64,000 nt of DNA from Phorcus lineatus (Eukaryota; Mollusca; Gastropoda; Trochida; Trochidae): assembly GCA_921293015.1 (NCBI GenBank), contig OV121087.1:6832501-6896500 (forward strand). The letters run 5' to 3'. Below are positions 37,030 to 49,939 of this stretch, piece by piece. The position numbers and the translations under genes were made by a program. Position 1 is the first letter of the stretch. The number at the start of each line of letters is the position of its first letter. The notes beneath the pieces were generated by a model. The model made no database searches, was not told the DNA's origin, and saw nothing but the letters and a program-made list of their open reading frames with translations.

Positions 37030-37480
37030 TTACATGCTCGTACGCATAATTGATAAACATATAAATAAAGGGATTAGTTTTGCCAAATGTGTCCTAGTTT
37101 TCATATTTAGAGGACTTTCATAACTGTGTGACAAATATGTAAATAAGGATATTTTGACAAATGTGTACTAGTTTTGGTATGTTATTGATTTTTAGAACTT
37201 TATAATAAAGATATACATGTGTACTAGTTTTGATAATTTAGATGAATTTTATAATTATATAATTAACATTTAACGTCTACTAGTTTTGATAATTCAGATG
37301 AATGTTATAACTATATAATAGTCTATAAATATATAAAGAAGGGAATTAGTTGTGACAATTGTGTGCTAGTTTTGATGTTTAGATATATTTAATAACTATA
37401 TGTTAAACATATAAATTAGGGAATATGTTTTACCAAATGTGAACTAGTTTTGATAATATAAAGGAATTTAATGAACTTGC
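37030..37480. repeat. Degenerate tandem repeat carrying a TGTACTAGTTTTGAT core
   Basis: The core recurs about six times (near 37092, 37163, 37219, 37275, 37362 and 37440) with irregular spacing of roughly 55-90 bp, linked by similar AT-rich ATAACTATATAA segments. It looks like an old, diverged satellite. Confidence 0.7.
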
Positions 37481-40400
37481 ATGATTGAATTATATTAATT
37501 TTGTATTAAGTATTAATTCCACATTCTTGGTCCATAATCAATTAGTCCCCTTAGTAAAATATATTTTTTAAATCTTAGGAAATGTATCAGATATAATGTG
37601 TGGTTCAGCCAACCTTTTCTGATTGCTGAATAACAAGATGTGAACATAAACTCAATTAAACGGGTTGAATAATTGAATTAATATTATCTTAAATATTATT
37701 CAATAACATATTGATATCTAATGATCGAACATACATGTATGTAATCACGTAGTACCGTAACAATGCCCTGTACCATACGCCGAGTCTTCACAGACTAAAA
37801 ACATCAATGTTTTAAAAACAAATAATAATTACACTCAAACCTTGAGAAATGAACTAAACTTTTGCGATGAATGAAACGTTTGATAATTAAAAGAATTTAT
37901 GGTAGAACTGCAAATTTCGAATTTATGAACACAATCCAGTTTGAGCATAATCAGAATTGCAATAGATAATCTACTAGGTATTTTATCAAATATATATTAA
38001 GTTTTAGAAGAATTACAAGACAAGTGAGTTTTTCGCTCATCAGTCAAATACATACGAATTTCAAATTGTTAATGTTGAATTTTTTTATTGTGAAAAAGAT
38101 GATCCATTTATCTCTAATCTAAATTGAGTTTTTGAAAAGACGACATACTAGGAGACATAAGTTGAATAATTCATTCATTTCATTCAAATTTTTGAAAGTC
38201 TAATTCATATATTTGTGGATGATATTCATTGATAATATGAGGTAAATGGTGACGTTGTTTATTTAATGTGTTTTTCTAAATAATTAATTGTTATATTAAC
38301 AACACGTTTTACATCGGAATATTACATAAGACTTTTATATGAAAAGGTTATTTTAACTCTTTGATTCAAAGACAACGTTCTGTTTTAATGTGTACAGAAG
38401 TAAATGGTCAGGGAAAATTAATTTATTTTTAACTGTATGTAAGGGAATTTTTCTTGTCATTTAATTCACAATGAATTAACAAATGAAGAAGTTTTTCTAA
38501 TTTAACTATCTAGGTAACTTTTGTTCAAGCTGTTTCTTGTAAAATAAATTATGTTTCAATCCATCAATACATCAATCCATCAATCCATCAATTCATCAAT
38601 GTTGTAAATTCACTGTAACACATTATGATAATGCATTCTGATTTTACCATTAACTTTATTCAAATTTGTAAAACATTACGTCAATTGACATCTAGACAGT
38701 ATGTTTATTAATCGTAGATAGGAATGCCATCTCCGCTATGAATGGTTTTGTTCGCCAAAGCATTTTTTTTAAACGTGACTGTCGGTAATAGAATGAGATT
38801 AGTAACTTTAAAAATGAATTATGAAAATAAAGAGAAAATATTTCGCTTCCAAATGTATGATTTGAAGTATACCAATCTTATTTTCTGAATAGACGTAAGG
38901 TAATTCACATGTGTAAAAATATAAGTATTCATTACTTACTATACATGTTCATGATGTAAACATGTATTAATCTAAGGTAACTATATTCATCTATCACACT
39001 AAAATTACGTTAAAACTCCACTCTTTTATTTTAAAATGCGGTAGTGCCTTTATTCAATTAAATGAAATATTTGAGTACATTTCAATTGACATTATCAAGT
39101 GAACTCATCAATTCATCGACAACCGATAATAACAGTGTTGATGTATGGCGTTGATACGATTAAATACCAAATAAAATATACTAATGTCTACAATTTAAGA
39201 ATAATACTTTCCGATTTCGTTAAAATGTTCTTGAAATTTGAAGACAAAAGTCCTAAACAAAGTTTTCCGGGATTTTATGCTTAAGGAAATAAAACCGTTC
39301 TATGCAAATGTTTGAATATCATTTTTGAGATGTAAGTTTTTAGATTACTGATGAGTAATATAATGATTAGGAAAAACCAATAAAATGTTAGTGTAAATTC
39401 ATTAGTTTTCATTTGAGTGTTGATACAAAATTACTGTGTACATTCTGTTGCTTTCTTACAGACCAACCTTTCAGGCCAAGAATCATAAATCAAGACATCA
39501 CCTAAAATCATCGACATTAGGGGCATAAGCCTTTGATGATTGATACATAAAATTCGATATATCCTTCAACTTTCACCCTAACTCTCATAACTAGCACGTC
39601 TGGCGTAATTTTTTAAAAAACGTCAACCAAAAACAGATTTTGTGACGGTGATCAGTGACGGTTCTTTCAATATCTGTACTAAAAAATCTATGATTTATCA
39701 AAAAGTGATTTTTCCTAAACGAATGGCCATCAAATCTTACATTACCACCATCGCCTCAACAAGCAAAGCAACCCCACAGTTGAACACATTAGCCAGTCGG
39801 TAAGTAAATCAATATGTCGTTACAGGTTGAGAGACGGTGGGTTTGAACTTCCATCGGTATTAGATTTAGCAATAGTTGGATCAAATTTAGGATAATAATG
39901 GAAATTTTGAGCATATTTATCACTTGGTAAATCAAATGATATTGGCCTTTTAAAAAAATTAAGAGTAGAAATTTAAAGGTGATAAAGTTTCTCCTTGTTG
40001 TCCTTTGTTTGACAATCAAATCTCATTAAATTATCCCATTACTAGTTCTAATCATATTCTTAAAAAATATTGTATGGCTAAACATGTCAATATCAAAACA
40101 CATGCAATTACATTTTTCCTTTTAATTGCACCAGTTTTTATTTCTGGCTAATTCAGACATTGCTGTCAACCCGGCAAAATTCATGTTTTGAGTGCAGTGC
40201 CCTCATCGGCGAAAAGTTGCAAATCCTATATAATTTCTCATTGGACCATATCTCATTGGCGATCTGTCGCAGAAGCCTGGAAGACAAGTACAGAAAAGTT
40301 GTAAGAATTGCAGTAAGGTCTTTCTTAGCGAGTCATAGGAGCTGGTATTGGCCGTGCGTGGGAAGGTGATATAATTACCAAATTTCAGTTTCAAAGCCAC

Positions 40401-40490
40401 CTGACGTTTAACTATGTATTGGGTAGAAATATTGAAAATTTTACGTATGTTCTGGCCTAGCTGGAAATGCAAACTTTCCCAATGTGATTA
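37480..40490. other. Gene-free AT-rich stretch
   Basis: Only a CAATCCAT-type minisatellite (38558-38600) is recognised. Confidence 0.55.
38558..38600. repeat. Short ATCAATCC minisatellite
   Basis: Five to six imperfect 8-bp units (CAATCCAT, CAATACAT, CAATTCAT). Confidence 0.85.
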
Positions 40491-40494
40491 TAGT

Positions 40495-41225
40495 TGTGAA
40501 GGCAAAAAACGAAGGTTTACCCCTAAGTTCTTAGCAGGTTCACCTTTGACACTTTCAAAATCTTGTTTTGTTCGATGGTACGAACCCATAGAGAACATGA
40601 CAAGTTCTCTATTCGCCAGACATGTAACATTTAAAATGATTTTTCCTTTGTAAAAACGAGAAAAGAAGTTTTAACTTCATGTTCATAGCAAGTCTACCAT
40701 AAACATAGTCCATCTTTCATTTTTAGAGAGAAAAACTTAAGAGAACCTGACTATAATCTAAGAAGTCAGTCATATAAACCTTTAAAGCATTCTTACCTTT
40801 GTGAAAAAAAGGTCTAACTTGTTCAAAGCAGGTCTTTCATAAACACCTTTCAAAAGTTTTTAGTTCTGAAGAGAAAACTTCATATCTGGCTATATATTAA
40901 GAACATAAAAACCTTAAAAAGCTAAGGTTTAACTTCAAAATCTAACCAGGTCGACCATAAACTCCTTTCAAAAGCTGTTTCAATTCTAGAAAGAAAAAGC
41001 TGCAGAGAATCTGGCTTTATTCTGAGAGGCCAAACATATCAAATGTTCAAAGACAATCTGTAAAGACGAGAAACGAAGGTTTCAGTTCAATTTTTAAGCA
41101 TGTCCACCATAAACACCTTCCAATGGCTGTTTCATTTGTACGACAAAAGCCTTAGAGAAGTTAACCATGGAAGCCAGACATATAAAGCATCTCGGAGACT
41201 CTTCCTGTAGCAAGCTGGAGACGTG
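40495..41225. repeat. Degenerate ~110-150-bp tandem repeat, about five units
   Basis: Each unit follows the same order: ACGAGAAACGAAGGTTT, then a TTCA-rich part, then TCTACCATAAACACCTTTC, then CTGTTTCATT, then AGAGAA(C)CTGACT, then CCAGACATATAAA. Unit starts are near 40505, 40656, 40800, 40910 and 41058. Divergence between units is high. No protein is encoded; the short frames inside are accidental. Confidence 0.75.
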
Positions 41226-41479
41226 AACCCAGAGAATCTGACTAGGAGCTGTTATTAACAACAAAGACAGATGAAGATTGAGAGTCGAGCCAGTGTTGGG
41301 TGTTCTAGGACAATTAGCACTCGGCTACAACACATCGCTTAAACAGAGGAAGCGATGCTAATTTACGGACATGTCTTTCAAACAACTGCGGCCTTTCGGG
41401 AATGAGGTTAAGGAAATTAGTGTCGAGACTGGAGTGAGATAGCCTTGTGATCGCACCTGCCCGGCAGGAGAGGGGAGGG

Positions 41480-41815
41480 GTAATGGAAGAGCTAGATTGC
41501 TGGGGGTGGTGGAGGGATCTGCAGAGGGTAGTGGAGGGATTAGCTGGGGGAAGTGAAAGGATTTACTAGGTGTTCGTTGGATAATTGACCTTTGAGGGGC
41601 AAGATCATGTAAACTTTGTAGGGGTGTTTTTTTGCACAGGTTACTCGTTGAATACCTGGTAGTAGTGGAGGGGTTTGCTTGGGACAGTGGAGAGTTTTGC
41701 TGTGGGTAGTGAGGCGATGTTGATGGTGTGTAGAGGTTTGCTGAGGATAGTGGAGGGTTTTGGAGAGATTTGCTTGGTGTAGTAGCGTGGTTTGCTCGAG
41801 GTAGTGAGAGATTGG
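41480..41815. repeat. GTAGTGGAGGGTTTGCT minisatellite
   Basis: A strongly strand-asymmetric G-rich stretch built from variants of (G)GTAGTGGAGGGTTTGCT, about a dozen degenerate 20-30 bp units. It produces a spurious minus-strand frame rich in His, Gln and Pro. Confidence 0.75.
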
Positions 41816-41868
41816 TTGGAAATTAGCTACATGTTTAAGCACCATGGATCACATTTAAAAGAATGTGC

Positions 41869-42467
41869 TTAAACGCACTAGTGCACACCAATATTTCGTA
41901 AACACAACGAATTCACAGATACTGCATATCTCTCGATATTACTCACTATCCTCACTCAATTAATCTACCGCGTAAGTTATTTAACAAATATTTACGTATT
42001 CAGGTAGTAAAATGAATTTTAAAGGCCAGAAGTATTTAATGTTACGTTACATTAAATCCGCATGAACTACGATATCGGAAAATTTTGCTCACAACCAGAA
42101 AAGCGGAAACGGCAACCGCTATGGTCAATCTAATAACAATGCTTATACTGTGTTATTAAATCGGTTAATTTACAACATTGCTTTCATAAAACATATTTCA
42201 TGATTTATTCTCAGTTCAGAGTTTAGGTAAATTCAATAGTTGCACACAATACTAGTTCAGCCGTTTCCAAGTGTCAATAATTTATCGTTTTGTGCATAGT
42301 TAACCATAGATTTTTATATGTCCAAGCCAACGTTTTCATTGTTGATTGCAGGTAAATTGTAAAGAATGTTTAGTATTTAATTGCATCGATAGATATTGAA
42401 TGCATAAGTCCTCGTAAACCTTAAAATAGCCAATTTAAACCGTAAAAGCGTTCACAAGTGCCTTTAA
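41869..42467. mobile_element. TTAA-flanked MITE, ~600 bp
   Basis: The left end is TTAA-ACGCACTAGTGCACACC (41869 on) and the right end is GTTCACAAGTGCCT-TTAA (to 42467), giving short inverted termini of type A(G/C)GCACT(A/T)G flanked on both sides by TTAA. The first ~280 bp align with 52778-53038, sharing blocks such as GAAGTATTTAATG and GCAACCGC. No transposase is encoded. TTAA duplication suggests a piggyBac-like mobiliser by family knowledge; this is not proven. Confidence 0.65.
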
Positions 42468-42469
42468 GC

Positions 42470-45400
42470 AGAGGGTGATGTGAATGATGTGTAACATATA
42501 TAGTAATTTGAGGTTCATTTGAATCTCACAGGCACAGCCACTGAAAGACTGTAAGTTGTAAAAGATATAATTTTGGATGAACAGTCTTTTAAGGTTTATA
42601 GGCATGGTAATTAGACAGGTGAATGTGACTTGGTTGGACTATTGCCGCATCAGATTGATAGCGTCTTTTAAACACAGTCCAAACATTGTGGTTTGCTTAA
42701 CCACAACTTCACTTTAAAGTTGGAGTGGTTTACTAATGCTTTTAATTGAAAATGGTTATCCTTATACTTGGTGTGTGGTTGACTGGTTGAGCATGCAAAC
42801 AATTATAAAAATGAACGTTAAAAATCTCGGAATCATGTTATCAGATCATCATATATGTCTAAGTGTACCAGGATAAAAGTTGATACGTAAATGAGCATGG
42901 TTAGCTTCAAAGCATCTCTCATACTTCCGGGTGGATTGTCTTCAGAAGCTTTTAATCAACGTGGTAAAGTGTGGGAGTGGTAGATCGGAGTTTAATCTGG
43001 CTGTCGGCACTCCTCAACTAAATACGTCCTAAGAGGAGGAAATTGAACACTTTGATCACGAGGTGTGAAGTTTCAGTTTGCTGTATGAATACTAGCCTTC
43101 AAAGGAATGATCACTTTGTAAAGGACTTTGCTGCATTTATCAGTTTCAGAATACTCAGCTTAAAATACTGTATTTCTGATGAAGATGTATTTATTAAGGC
43201 AACTAAAATTGTCAGAAAGGATACTTTTGACAGATTCCGGATACTTAGCTTAACATATTTTACAATACGTATTTTGATGAAGCTACTGATGTATCGGCTA
43301 CGGCAGTGTATCTTTTGATTCCATTTCTTGTATACAGATTACTGCGTTTAATATATCCTAATTCCAATCTTGATTTGCGGAATCTCTTGGAATTATGGCT
43401 AAGGCAGTTATTAATCAGAAAGATTGCACTTGTCAGTTATAGGGTACTGAACTTCACATATTTAACTTCAAATGTTGAACTGACGAAGCTCCTCTTGGAT
43501 TGGCTAAGGCAGCTAATCTTGTCAGAAAGATTACCTTGTTTAATTAACCGACCTAATCTTATTACATAATTTTAGCCTCCTTTATGAGAGAATAATCTAT
43601 GGTGACTTGTTTCACACGGTATCACCTCGTCAAAGTCTTTCACTTGGAGCGGTTTACTGACCGAGTCAGAAACATGTTTGGTAAAATTGATTTCCAATTA
43701 AGCAAGCACTGTTTATGCAAACGTATAGGCAGATTCAGGCAGATTTTATAAAACACTGTAAAGTTTAAATATATCATGCGTTGGTGATCTGTCTATGTTT
43801 ATTGGTCAGTAGGTATCAAAGATCTCTGATTTCATCAGATCATCTGGTGCGTTCAGACCCAAACAAGGACCCATGGTATTCGTCGCTCGTTAAGTCGCTT
43901 GCGGATAGCGTTGGCGGTGGTCTAATGCAACCGAGGCGTACCTTCATATTATCCGTCTTTTTATGTTATTGGTTTGTCTATACCCTACCAACCCGTCTGT
44001 GTTGTAAAAACACATTGCCAATAGAAATGAAAAATATATTTCGAATGTTTTAACGTATTATTCATGGCCAAGTTCTTATCCACATTTTTCTGGTATGACT
44101 TTTGTCAAATTTTAAGAGGGATTTTTACAATATAAAGTTGAAATTGATTATAAACAGCCGTTGGACCTCTGTGTCACGGAACTTTGAACCAAAAGCAACG
44201 TCATGTGTTTTAAATTTTTTGTCAAGTTTTACAAATGCGTGAATTTTGTTTCATTACGACCTCAAATCAACAACGTCAAGGCTTCGACTGGATGTATACG
44301 ATCTTTACTTTTGTGATTGTTATTATCCAATTTGCAAAATTTCAGTTTTATAAGGGATAAGTTTCTCTCTCCTTGAAGTTTTATGCTAAAAAAAGGTTCC
44401 AATATTTAAGAACCTTTTTGTATTAATTCAATAAGTTCAAATCTAGAAGAGCATCGTTATTGTTAAAGTCAATATGTCGTCTCTTCGCAAATATCTTATC
44501 ATTGTTTGATAATTTGTTTTAGATAAATTGAGAAACTGAGATGTGAACAAAAATATCGTTACCAATGTTAATGAAAATTCTGCTCGCGGAAAAAATTACA
44601 TAAATTTACAATGAAAATAAACAAGCAGAACATCACTTCAAACTATTGTTTTTGTTGTTGTTGTTACTTTTGTTATTTTTTTTATATTGACATTTTCCAG
44701 ATGATAAATGTTTTTGAAAATGGTTTGCAATTGTTCATCTCAACAGTCGCTCCTTTTTTTTGATTATATGCTGATTATACAATAAAACTATAAAACCAAT
44801 GAATTAGAGATAAAAACTAAATGGCTAAGGTTTTTAAACTTAAAAATATAATTCTTGACTCTTAGATAGAACAAAATGGAAAATGTTGTCCTTTAACGTA
44901 CATAATAATATATTGTTGAAGGTTATCGTGTCATTTCGTATTAATTAGCTGAATTCGGGGTAAAGTTGTTTTTAAAAATAAATATGTTTCATCTCCACGA
45001 ATTAAGATATTATATCACTTAATTTCTATCCATTCGACTTACGTCTATTGACAACATAAAATAAAAACATAATTGTGATTTATAAGATGTTTGTGTCCTG
45101 TGAAAGGAAATACGCGATTCAAAGGTGGTCTTATAATCCCGCACATCCTTTCAAAACACCATGTAACGAATGTTTTTAGTAAGACCTTTTTTCTGAACAT
45201 ATTTCATATTTCCGACCAAATTAGGTTATATTCCGTCTGAGATATAAACCCAACGCACTGAATAGATTCAACAAAAAAAGATGTTTTTGCTAAAAAAAAA
45301 TAACTTAAAGATCAAACCAATTTTCATTATTGACGTAATTGATTGCCTTTGTTATGATACGTTTAATGTAATACTGATAAAAGTTTATTGGGTTGGTCCT

Positions 45401-46050
45401 TAACTATTAAATAATAATGAATAACGATGAATACGATAAGTTGTTTATCCACAAACTGGACTTCAGTTCGCATACTTATGATAGAGTGTTACTAACATTT
45501 ATGAGTGACAAATGGGTTTCATACTTTGAAATAATATTACGTCATCACCATTGTAAGTATCAACACGAAACCTTTATCTAAAACTTTATTCCCTGAAATA
45601 AGTATATGTAAAAAAGCAAAAGAGAGAACAGATTCCTAAATGTATTTGATTATAAATTATCAATACAATCAACGATGATGTTAGTTTCATTCACTATAGC
45701 CCTGCCTACATAGACCTGTCTCTGAATCACCTGAGCTGGAGATTCAGGATAATTCTTCATAGGGTGCCACTTTACACAAACATATGAGTTAAACAACGTG
45801 CGTGACTCTACGAGACTGAATCATGTTGCAGCGTGCCAATTGTAAGACAATTAGCCTAGTCATAACCGGAGAGGAACATGTCTCCTGGGACTACGGCTGC
45901 TAACAATAACTTGTACGTATCGTATTCACGGACGACGATTGTGCTGTTCACGTTGATGACTTCAAGATAACAGTCATTGCCAGCTACTGCCAGACAACCA
46001 TAGCCCTCGTAAAATACAAACTCGTTTAGATAGTAGGTCTATTTTGCTAA
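42470..46050. other. Gene-free stretch
   Basis: AT-rich, with a degenerate tandem repeat at 43130-43555. Otherwise no gene or repeat family recognised; frames of up to ~90 codons near 43-44 kb derive largely from the repeat. Confidence 0.5.
43130..43555. repeat. Degenerate ~100-120-bp tandem repeat, three to four units
   Basis: Recurrent segments include GGCTAAGGCAG followed by TGTCAGAAAGATTAC (near 43395-43430 and 43500-43530), with older versions near 43195 and 43290. Units also share a GATACTTAGCTTAACATA-like part. Confidence 0.65.
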
Positions 46051-46475
46051 GGGGGTTGCTGAGGGACTTGCTGCGCATGCGCGGCGATAGAAATGGCGCC
46101 TACCTCTAGGGAGTCGTTTGCAGCATCCGCACTAATTTCGTTCAACTTGAGTTACAAAATAATTAATTAAAACGACACGCAAATGGGCGACAGTGGGCTT
46201 TTTACTGCGCGAGATACAGTCGGCAAACACGATTCATTTGGGCCGACTTGACGCAACATTCACGGAATCCAAGATGGCGGACGTTAGAAGTGTCGTCTGC
46301 TTTCAAAGTGCACGTGCAGGAGAGCCCAGTGGGAGGAGGGAAACCCGATCTTGTTTGTCGACGTCTTGTCCGATTGGTCTTCCGCTCCTCTTATTCTCGT
46401 CTCAGCGAGTGGGAAGAAGCAATCACATCACCGGATGTAGAGCTGAAGCGTCGTCATCTTTGGATAATTAAATAA
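46050..46475 (+). promoter_or_regulatory. CpG-rich island with AAGATGGCGGAC motif and small ORF
   Basis: The island carries AAGATGGCGGAC at about 46271-46282, which matches the YY1-type promoter element often placed at the start of housekeeping genes and is also an excellent ATG context. The ATG at 46274 opens a frame MADVRSVV... of about 66 codons to a stop near 46471. A GCACGTGC palindrome follows at 46310. The peptide is Arg/Ser-rich and not recognised. It could be the first exon of an unseen gene, a TSS, or chance. Confidence 0.28.
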
Positions 46476-46989
46476 CAGTTTGCTTGCTTTGATATCCCCA
46501 ACAAAGGACGAACAATTAAACTGCGCTGTCAGGGTCAGGTTGTACAGTAAAAGATGACATGGAACGCAGGGCCATACCAGCACAGATTGTAAACGTAGAT
46601 TTATAAAGAATGACTGAGGAACTTCATAATTTCCTAATGTGAACATCTTCAAATGTGAAAACCTACCAACATGCCTCTATGTATTCGTTTTACACTCTTG
46701 AAAATCAAAACTGTTTCGTAGTAAATTTACGTGTATGAAACAGTAGTTCCCAAACGTAGTGACGAGATTTTGTGGATACCATCACAGATTATTATATCTA
46801 CTCACACAGTCATCGATATAAGAACATATACACAAACGTCGCTTTCATAGTTAAACACCAAGTTCATCATCCAAAACAATTTGTAACTTAATCGTACGAC
46901 GTAATCTAAATGACTTTAAAACAAATTTTACAAGCATTTTGAAGTCTTTATGCAGTTCTCGGTTTGGGCTGAATGATTAAGTAATGAAC

Positions 46990-47382
46990 TTATTACCTTT
47001 GGGGTATGGATTCTTTTATTAATTATTACAAGAGAAAACAGCTACTTGTTTTTAAGTGTTTGCACAGTCTAGCTCCAAAATATCTTTCTGAACTTCTAAA
47101 TTCTTATAAACCTACCCGATCACTTCGTTCAAGCGACCAGTCCTTGCTTGAGATTCCACAGACAAGAACAAAGTCATACGGTGACAGATCATTTGCAAGA
47201 ACTGGACCATTCCTGTGGAACAGTCTGCCTTCCAGTCTTCGATCGGAAGTCCAGTTATCGACCTTCAAACTCAAAACTCACTTATTCACCAGTGCATATG
47301 TATAAAGAGACTCAGACAGCGCTCTTGAGCAATTGCATTGATAAAAAGCGCTATGTGAATCTTTGTATGTATGTATTATAAG
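46990..47382 (+). pseudogene. 3' fragment of an L2/CR1-type LINE (C-terminal end of ORF2 plus 3' tail)
   Basis: The ~99-codon frame 47006-47305 matches the typical C-terminal stretch of CR1/L2-group ORF2 proteins: LLVFKCLHSLAPKYLSELL, then a YKPTRSLRS motif, then RSFARTGPFLWNSLPSSLR and FKLKTHLF. The stop is followed by a short 3' tail with AAGCGCTATGTGAATCTTTG and TATG-type repeats, resembling L2-group tails. The endonuclease and RT domains are absent, so this is a 5'-truncated dead insertion. It is a different family from the 53-58 kb LINE. Confidence 0.85.
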
Positions 47383-47384
47383 AG

Positions 47385-48415
47385 CAATCTGGTCGCTTGA
47401 TGCATCCTAACAATAATAAGCCCTGAACTGTCAAATACAAATGTTTGAAACGGATGCCACTTCACCTTCCAAAACTAATGTCTTGTTTTCTTTCAATATG
47501 GCAATATGTGATGTATAATGAACCTTTCCAATAGGTTTCAATTCTGAACTGTATGTATACATAAAAATAATACATTAGCATCTTGAAATGTCAATAACCT
47601 TCCCAATAAGTAATTGAATATCATATTGTTTATAACTTACTCCTGCAGAAGTTTGGTGAAATGACATTGTAAGCTCTTCTTTAATTAAAAGTATCTAACA
47701 AATAAATTTTGGTCATCTGAACAATTTAGTAACTCTCTATATAAGTAACTGATTTATAATAAAATTGCAGCTCAAATAAATAAGAGTTTCTATACAAGTC
47801 AATAAAACCGCTCTGCGATAAATGTTGTTTACAATGGATACTATTTGATATTAGTGTTTTACAAAATTAAAGCAAAAATATTTACAATAAAAGATATTAT
47901 TAAAAGTTGTTATTTAATTGCTTAAAAAACATATGTCCCACGTCGAATATATAATGATGAAGTTTCATATCATTTTGGTAAAATATGTTGATAACAAATT
48001 TCTAATAACATCCACAACATATGACTTCTGAAAGTGATTTTAGAACTAAAAGCACAAATTAAAAACGTCTTTTACTAGATAGAAGGCTTAATTTCAATTT
48101 TAACCGTCAACCTGATATTTGCACAATGCTAAATGTAAAAAAGTAAATGTGCTCAAGCTTTTTGACGAGTTTTGAATTTCAAGAGAATTACTTTACACAA
48201 ACCATGCCAAACAGCACCAAAGATGGTGTTCTGAGCTATCGGTAGATGCCTGTCTGCAATAATGTTCTACCTTGTCCTATTTCTACACTGCATAAATGTT
48301 TGTCAAAGATAATCTTGAATAATCTTAAAATAATGACTTACACAAAAGGAAAAAAGTTAGTAGACGACAACAACAATGAAAGAAAAGAAATGAAATCAAG
48401 AATAATCATATGAAT
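47385..48415. other. Gene-free AT-rich stretch
   Basis: No features recognised. Confidence 0.6.
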
Positions 48416-48419
48416 ATAT

Positions 48420-48553
48420 GAACAAACATTGCACTCACATTAATACTCCGGAACAAACATTGCACTCACATTAATACTCCGGAACAAACATTGCACTCAC
48501 ATTAATACTCCGGAACAAACATTGCACTCACATTAATACTCCGGAACAAACAT
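48420..48553. repeat. 31-bp minisatellite, 4.3 essentially identical units
   Basis: The unit begins GAACAAACATTGCACTCAC and ends ATTAATACTCCG. Units 48420-48450, 48451-48481, 48482-48512 and 48513-48543 are identical by my reading, followed by a partial unit. The identity implies a recent expansion. Confidence 0.95.
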
Positions 48554-48559
48554 GGTACA

Positions 48560-49800
48560 TGATGAATGGTCTAGGAAATACCATCAAAGAGTGTACGAAA
48601 TTGAAAATGAATGACAACATTGCACTATATAATATATATTACTAATGGCGAAAATCCATAAAAAAGAAAACGCCAGAAAGGATTCCAAACATGGAAATGA
48701 TAGTAAAGTTCCAGGAAATTACAACAATGACAATGATGGCAATGCAGATTGAAGGGGCAGTATCACGGTTTTGGGGAACTTTATTTCATCTTTCTTTCAC
48801 CCCAAGAAACATTAGTTTATTCCTAATATATCAACTTCAGTTGGTCATGATATCTGAAAAATCAAATTAGTCGTAGATAAAAAAAAGCGAACAAAAACCA
48901 CTGGCGGCCACCTTTTAATCATTCGATGTAGAGATATGGATTTGCTTAACCGATCATGATACATCCGTATTAAAACTGCTTCTATTTATTAAAAAACACT
49001 GTATTGCAATTAGAACTTTTTTTTTTCGTTTTCGTGAGATCACTATATTCACCTATCAAAACGTGTTACTGACGCTTTAAAGCTCAATAAATACCGAGGC
49101 TAGTCAACATAAACTCTACATCGTGATACACCAAATTTATGAAATGAACATTGTACAAGGGCATTTATTCCCAAATGATAGTTCGAGGCTTCTATTGTCT
49201 GAAGTGAACTCAGTGGAGGTGTTACTTGAAATCTGATCCCTGCACTAAGCCCTGTTCTAACAGCCTCTCCTCACTTTATCACCAGCTCCCTTGGGCTCCC
49301 CGGCCTCTCTTAAGCTTCCTCGTTCAGCATTTCCTGCTTCCAGATCAGGCTTAAATTTTATACGATTTATGAGCTTATTAATGTCATTTTCTCATTAGAA
49401 CTTTTCATCAAAGATCACATTTGATATCCTTTGTTTACACGGATATGAGTGACAGTTATAACTTGATGAGGAAAAGTTATGTTGTCAGACGTTGATAAGC
49501 TTATTTCACCAGGCAATGTCATTTTGAGGGAAACTGTGCCCCGCCTTGACATGTTGGTTGAATATAGATTACAGTGCATCGAGTTTTTTGGATATCATTG
49601 TTGGTGACATTAATCGACGTTATTTTGGAGTAGGGCTAATGTTATCATTACGGCTTAGAGAGGTCACGCTTTGTCATCTGGGGTCACGCGAGTCGAACAT
49701 GTAACAGTCTAGTACTCGGGGACACGGTGTTACCCAATTCGTGATCGAGTGCTCGATGTTTAAGTTAAAGAAAGACACGGACAGCAGGATATTATGTTTT
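48560..49800. other. Gene-free stretch
   Basis: No gene recognised; a GC-richer patch occurs at 49500-49760. Confidence 0.55.
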
Positions 49801-49810
49801 ATTTTACCTT

Positions 49811-49936
49811 AATAGACTCGTCTCGTAGGCCAAATGGCCGGATGTTATGTGATATTGTTTTAAAATGTCATGAAAACGAAATTAGCATGTGAATAAAATA
49901 TCTTTCGTCTTCTTTCTTCTCCTTCTTCATAATTCT
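49811..49936 (+). mobile_element. 3' tail of a LINE copy on the + strand
   Basis: Reads GTCTCGTAGGCC-AAAT-GGCCGGATGTTATG, then an AT-rich segment with AATAAAAT, and ends in a degenerate CTT/TCT microsatellite. The motif order matches the minus-strand tail at 33927-34070 and, with more divergence, that of the large LINE. No coding part remains. Confidence 0.65.
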
Positions 49937-49939
49937 AGA

